Source: Chloroflexota bacterium (GTDB taxonomy: Bacteria > Chloroflexota > Anaerolineae > Anaerolineales > Villigracilaceae). From it: a stretch of 64,000 bases of DNA. Position 1 is the first letter of the stretch, and every line of letters starts with the position of its first letter. The position numbers and the translations under genes were made by a program. The stretch spans positions 310,001 through 374,000 of the forward strand of contig JACRBN010000025.1 of NCBI GenBank assembly GCA_016213105.1. Direction: 5' to 3'. Of this stretch, positions 60,147 through 64,000 are shown piece by piece. The notes below the pieces were generated by a model. The model worked only from the letters and a program-made list of their open reading frames with translations, was not told where the DNA came from and searched no databases.

Positions 60147-63100
60147 TTACTGAAACACGATCGGCTCGATACTCCAGGTCTCTTCGCCGAGCACGATCTT
60201 CAGTCGGTTGAGCAGGTCCGAGCAGATGCGCGTCGAATCGCTGGGGAAATCGATCAGGTGGCCCTTGCCCCCTTCAAAAATCTGGAGCGAGAAGCGGTCC
60301 TTGCCGTGGAAGGAGATCAGCGTGCCGTACACCACCTTGATGCGGCGGCGGTCGAGATCCTTGTCGCCGGTCGGGCGCAGGGTGATGGTGATCTGCTGCG
60401 GCGCGTGGTCCGATTCCTCTTTTTGCGTGGGCGGAGCGGGGATCAGCGGGACGCGCGGCGCGCTGGTCGGGATGGGAGTCGCGTCCACGGGGGCGACGGC
60501 CAGCTTCGGCCCTTCTTTGACGGGCGCTGAACCTGGGGCTGGTTCCGTGACCGCATCCTCGGGCTCCACCTCGACCTCGGGCCTGGCCTCGATGCGCGGC
60601 GGCGTGATGGCCGCAGTGGACGGCGAACGCTTCGGCTCGGGGCGCGCGGCGACCTCCGCAACCTCGAAGGAGGGCTGCCATTCCATCTCCCAGCCGGCGG
60701 GGAAGTTGTCGGGCGGGGGCGGCATGTCGTCGTCCCAGTCAGCGTGGGGCGGGGTGGTGTAGGCGGGCGCTGGCTCCGCGATCTTTTTGGCTGGAACGGG
60801 TGCCGCCGCTTTGGGGGCAGGCGGAGTCGGCTTGGGCGTGGGCGGGACCACTTTGGCGGGGGCAGGCTTGGGGGCGGGTGGGTTTGCGTTGGGCCGCCGC
60901 GGGGACTCCTCCTCGCCGCGCGGCTTCAATCCCACGGGCGCGGAAGGCACCTGTGCCGCCGCATCCGCAGAGACGAGATACTTAAACTCGGTCTTGATCG
61001 CGTCCACCAGAATCTTGGGCGGCGCGGCCTGGGCATCCACCTTGCCTTCGACCAGGATGACCTTGCCCACCTCAAGCACGGGCTGGAACTGCGTCCAGGT
61101 CTTGGGGAAGAGCACCAGTTCGATGACGCCCTGAATATCCTCGATGGTGGCGAAGCCCATCGGCTTGCCCTGCTTGGTGACGTAGGGCCGCACGACCGTG
61201 ACCAGACCCGCCACGCGCACCTTTTCCTCGTGCTGGGCCTCGGGCAGCTGCGCCGAGAAGTACGAGACCAACTGCGCCAGGGTGGTCTGATACTCGGAAA
61301 GCGGGTGGTCGGAAATGTACAGGCCGATCAGCTCCCGCTCCCAGTTGAGCATTTCGCGCTTTTCGATCTTGGAATTTTTGACCAGGCGGATCTCGTCGAC
61401 CACGCCGGTCGAGCCGCCGAACAGAGACATCTGCCCCGCATCGGCAGCGCGGAAGTGGCTGGCGCTGGAGGCGGTGATGGTGTCGAGCGAGTCGAGCAGG
61501 GCAGCGCGGTCGCCGAACGCGTCCATGGAGCCGACTTTGATGAGACATTCCAGGGCGCGCTTGCCCACGCTGCGCAAATCCACGCGGCGGGCGAAGTCGT
61601 TCAGGTCGGTGAAGCGGGCCTGCTTGCGCGCTTCGATGATCGGCGTGACGGCATTCTCGCCGACATTCTTGATCGCGCCAAAGCCGAAGCGGATGGAGGT
61701 CTTGCCTTCGCTGTCGATGGGATCCTCGATGGCGAAATCCCACTCGGAGGCGTTCACGTCGGGGGCCAGCACGGGCACGCCCAGTGAGCGCGCATCGGCG
61801 ATGTAGAGCGCCACCTTGTCGGTCTCGGTGCGCGTGACCGACATGAGCGCGCTCATGTATTCAGCGGGGTAATGTGACTTGAGGTAGGCCGTCTGCACGG
61901 CAATCACGCCGTAATCGGCCGCATGAGATTTGTTGAAGCCGTACCGCGCGAACTCTTCCCAGTCCGAGAAGATCAATCCAGCAGTTTCGCTGGGCATGCC
62001 CTTCTTGCTGGCGCCCTCCATAAACTTGTTGCGATGCTTCTGGATCTTGTCCGCGATCTTCTTCGAGATGGCCTTGCGCAGGTCGTCCGCCTCAGACTGG
62101 GTGTAGCCCGCCAACTGCACGGCAGCGTTCATCAGTTGTTCCTGATAGACGGGGATGCCGTAGGTATCCTGGAAGATGGGTTTGAGCGCCTCGTGACGGT
62201 ATTCCACTTCGGCCTCGCCATGCATGCGCGCGATGTAATCGGGAATGAAGGCCATCGGGCCCGGGCGATAGAGCGCCACCATCGCGATGACGTTGTCCAG
62301 CGTCTGCGGTTTCATCTGGACCAGCCAGCGGGTCATGCCGCCGCCTTCGAGTTGGAACACTCCCAGGGTCTGACCAACGCCCATCAGATCGAAGGCCTTC
62401 CGGTCGTCGAGCGGAATGTTGCTCAGGTCAAAGTGGATGCCGTGCCGCTTCTCGATCAGGTCGCAGGCGCGCGCCATCACGGACAGGGTCGCCAGGCCGA
62501 GGAAGTCCACCTTCAGCATGCCGAGCGAGTCGAGGATGCCCATTTCGAACTGGGTCACCGATTTGACAGCCGTGTCCTCCGAGCCCGAGGTGGGGCGGTG
62601 CAGCGGCAGATACTCCACCAGCGATTTGTCGGCGATGACCACGCCCGCGGCGTGCGTGCCAGCGTTGCGGACCGTGCCTTCCATCTTGGCGGCGGTGTCG
62701 ATCAACTCGTGAATGTGCGGGGTCGAATCGTAGATTTGTTTGAACTCGGGCACGGCCAGAGCGTCATCCATGGTGGTGGTGCGGCCCGAGACGAACGGCA
62801 CCAGCTTGGCGACGCGGTCCACTTCCGAGAGCGGGATGTCCATCACGCGCGCCACGTCGCGCAGGGCGGCTTTGGTGCCCATCGTGCCGAAGGTGATGAT
62901 CTGCGCCACCTTGTCGTCACCGTATTTGCGCGCGCAATATTCGAGCATCTCGGCGCGACGGTCGTCGCGGAAGTCGAGGTCGATATCGGGCATCGAGATG
63001 CGGCCCGGGTTGAGGAAGCGCTCGAAGATCAGGTCATGTTCGATGGGGTCGACCATCGTAATGCCAAGACAGTACGCCACGATGGAACCTGCCGCCGACC

Positions 63101-64000
63101 CGCGCGCATTGAACCAGATGTTGTGCTGGGCGGCGTGCTGGCACAGGTCCCACACGATCAGGAAGTAGGCATCGAATCCCATCGTGTGGATGACGCCCAA
63201 CTCGTAGTCCAGCCGCTCACGCACCCTGGGACTGGTCGCTCGATCCTGATAGCGCCTCTGCAAGCCCTGCTCGCACAGGTGGCGCAGATAGGTTTCAGCC
63301 GTATAGCCCTCGGGGACGGGGAATTCGGGCAGGTGATAGCCCTTGAAGGACAAATCCACGTTGCAGCGTTCGGCGATCAGCAGGGTGTTGCTGAGCGACT
63401 CGGGCACCTCCGCGAACAGGGTGGACATCTCCTGCGGCGTGCGCAGGTAATACGAGTCGTCCGTCATGCGCATGCGGTCGGGGTCGGTCAATAACGTGTT
63501 GGTCTGGATCGCCAGCAGGATGTCCTGCAAACGCGAGTCGGACTGGTTGATGTAATGCACATCGTTGGTGGCGACGTAGCGCGACTCATAGCGCACGCCC
63601 AATTCCATCAGGCGGCGGTTCAGGTCGGTGATCTCTTTAATGTTGTGCTGTTGCAGTTCGACAAAGAAACGATCCTTGCCGAAGACATCGTAGTACCAGT
63701 TCATGCGCCGCACGGCTTCCTGCGGATTCTCGTCCAGCAGGGCGCGCGGGATTTCGGCCGACATGCAGCCCGAGGTGCAGATCAGCCCCTCCGAGTGGGC
63801 AGCCAGGAAGTCGTGGTCGATGCGCGGATAGTAGTAGAAGCCGTTCAACTGCGCCGCCGAGGCGATGCTCAACAGGTTGCGATAGCCGACTTCATTCTCG
63901 GCCAGCAGCAGCAAATGGAAGGATTTTTTGTCGAGCTTGGGGTCGCGGTCGGTCATGCCGCGCGCCGCCATGTAGGCTTCCAGCCCGATGATGGGCTTGA
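60147..64000 (-). CDS. dnaE: DNA polymerase III alpha subunit, N-terminus outside window
   Basis: 1284 residues are visible; the gene starts beyond 64000, and the frame continues upstream as KPIIGLEAYMAARG, part of the PHP domain. The PHP domain is followed by the polymerase core with FNARGSAAGSIVAY and PDIDLDFRDDRR (catalytic acidic residues), helix-hairpin-helix sequence (FTDLNDFARR..VGKRALECLI), and an OB-fold (VRVAGLVTVVRPYVTKQGKP). No intein is seen. After the OB-fold comes a Pro/Ala-rich linker of about 185 residues (roughly 60400-60965), then a last domain of about 80 residues (ITITLRPTGDKDLDRRRIKV...GEETWSIEPIVFQ) that resembles the C-terminal ssDNA/tau-binding part seen in many DnaE proteins. 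It is the replicative polymerase. Confidence 0.95.
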   Translation of the reverse strand, partial: KPIIGLEAYMAARGMTDRDPKLDKKSFHLLLLAENEVGYRNLLSIASAAQLNGFYYYPRIDHDFLAAHSEGLICTSGCMSAEIPRALLDENPQEAVRRMNWYYDVFGKDRFFVELQQHNIKEITDLNRRLMELGVRYESRYVATNDVHYINQSDSRLQDILLAIQTNTLLTDPDRMRMTDDSYYLRTPQEMSTLFAEVPESLSNTLLIAERCNVDLSFKGYHLPEFPVPEGYTAETYLRHLCEQGLQRRYQDRATSPRVRERLDYELGVIHTMGFDAYFLIVWDLCQHAAQHNIWFNARGSAAGSIVAYCLGITMVDPIEHDLIFERFLNPGRISMPDIDLDFRDDRRAEMLEYCARKYGDDKVAQIITFGTMGTKAALRDVARVMDIPLSEVDRVAKLVPFVSGRTTTMDDALAVPEFKQIYDSTPHIHELIDTAAKMEGTVRNAGTHAAGVVIADKSLVEYLPLHRPTSGSEDTAVKSVTQFEMGILDSLGMLKVDFLGLATLSVMARACDLIEKRHGIHFDLSNIPLDDRKAFDLMGVGQTLGVFQLEGGGMTRWLVQMKPQTLDNVIAMVALYRPGPMAFIPDYIARMHGEAEVEYRHEALKPIFQDTYGIPVYQEQLMNAAVQLAGYTQSEADDLRKAISKKIADKIQKHRNKFMEGASKKGMPSETAGLIFSDWEEFARYGFNKSHAADYGVIAVQTAYLKSHYPAEYMSALMSVTRTETDKVALYIADARSLGVPVLAPDVNASEWDFAIEDPIDSEGKTSIRFGFGAIKNVGENAVTPIIEARKQARFTDLNDFARRVDLRSVGKRALECLIKVGSMDAFGDRAALLDSLDTITASSASHFRAADAGQMSLFGGSTGVVDEIRLVKNSKIEKREMLNWERELIGLYISDHPLSEYQTTLAQLVSYFSAQLPEAQHEEKVRVAGLVTVVRPYVTKQGKPMGFATIEDIQGVIELVLFPKTWTQFQPVLEVGKVILVEGKVDAQAAPPKILVDAIKTEFKYLVSADAAAQVPSAPVGLKPRGEEESPRRPNANPPAPKPAPAKVVPPTPKPTPPAPKAAAPVPAKKIAEPAPAYTTPPHADWDDDMPPPPDNFPAGWEMEWQPSFEVAEVAARPEPKRSPSTAAITPPRIEARPEVEVEPEDAVTEPAPGSAPVKEGPKLAVAPVDATPIPTSAPRVPLIPAPPTQKEESDHAPQQITITLRPTGDKDLDRRRIKVVYGTLISFHGKDRFSLQIFEGGKGHLIDFPSDSTRICSDLLNRLKIVLGEETWSIEPIVFQ

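Noticed and set aside
60147-64000. Intein or split in dnaE
   Set aside because: The polymerase core reads through without an inserted block; no intein splice motifs were seen.
1-64000. tRNA, rRNA, CRISPR arrays, IS elements, prophage
   Set aside because: No cloverleaf, regular spaced direct repeats, transposase or integrase sequence was recognised in either strand. Gaps are all under about 200 bases.

Overview
The window is about 64 kb of moderately high-GC bacterial chromosome and looks like a member of the Chloroflexota, class Anaerolineae. This placement is an inference. It rests on the Pro/Thr-rich tails and linkers on exported proteins, very large multi-GAF/PAS signalling proteins, SFKARG-type threonine synthase, and many short palindromic intergenic repeats. 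No rRNA, tRNA, CRISPR array, insertion sequence or phage gene was recognised. No gene-free stretch exceeds about 200 bases.

Layout. (1) 1-5.1 kb, minus strand: cell-surface polysaccharide genes, namely a GT2 glycosyltransferase (cut by the window edge), two polytopic GT-C-like membrane proteins and GDP-mannose 4,6-dehydratase; gmd has its own near-consensus promoter. (2) 5.2-11 kb: a nucleotidyltransferase-domain protein, then a minus-strand housekeeping run maf, lipoprotein class B PBP, rsgA, holB. (3) 11.1-28.7 kb: a mixed region holding a FemAB/BioF2-like acetyltransferase, a PP2C-like/propeller membrane protein, an unrecognised 334-aa protein, AAC(3)-family and crotonase-family enzymes, a large (alpha/alpha)6 glycosidase-like protein, a MaoC / class A PBP / creatininase operon, and an epimerase / GNAT / formyltransferase-propeller set. 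(4) 28.8-39.4 kb, plus strand: a 1469-aa PAS/GAF/HD-GYP protein, a membrane histidine kinase with its winged-helix response regulator, and a double-receiver hybrid histidine kinase. (5) 39.4-57.9 kb, plus strand: one tightly packed run of eight genes closed by a strong terminator. (6) 57.9-64 kb, minus strand: an AT-rich WD40-like lipoprotein and dnaE (5' end outside the window).

The most interesting part is region 5. Four large sensor proteins have different input domains: ABC-substrate-binding-like, HBM-like four-helix, dCache-like, and a nine-PAS cytoplasmic protein. None has a kinase or other output domain. All four end in the same short module with a QKIQ..T/RELG.ALG signature. They are followed by one soluble histidine kinase, a threonine-synthase-like PLP enzyme fused to a complete receiver domain, a stand-alone receiver, and a second, canonical-looking threonine synthase. 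Consecutive genes overlap or lie within 30 bp. The simplest reading is a multi-input phosphorelay whose outputs are a metabolic enzyme carrying its own receiver and a receiver translated together with a second enzyme. That reading is inferred from gene order and domains and is not demonstrated.

Start codons were chosen from Shine-Dalgarno spacing, family N-termini and overlap with neighbours. Where a start is uncertain the entry says so. Domain limits are by eye.
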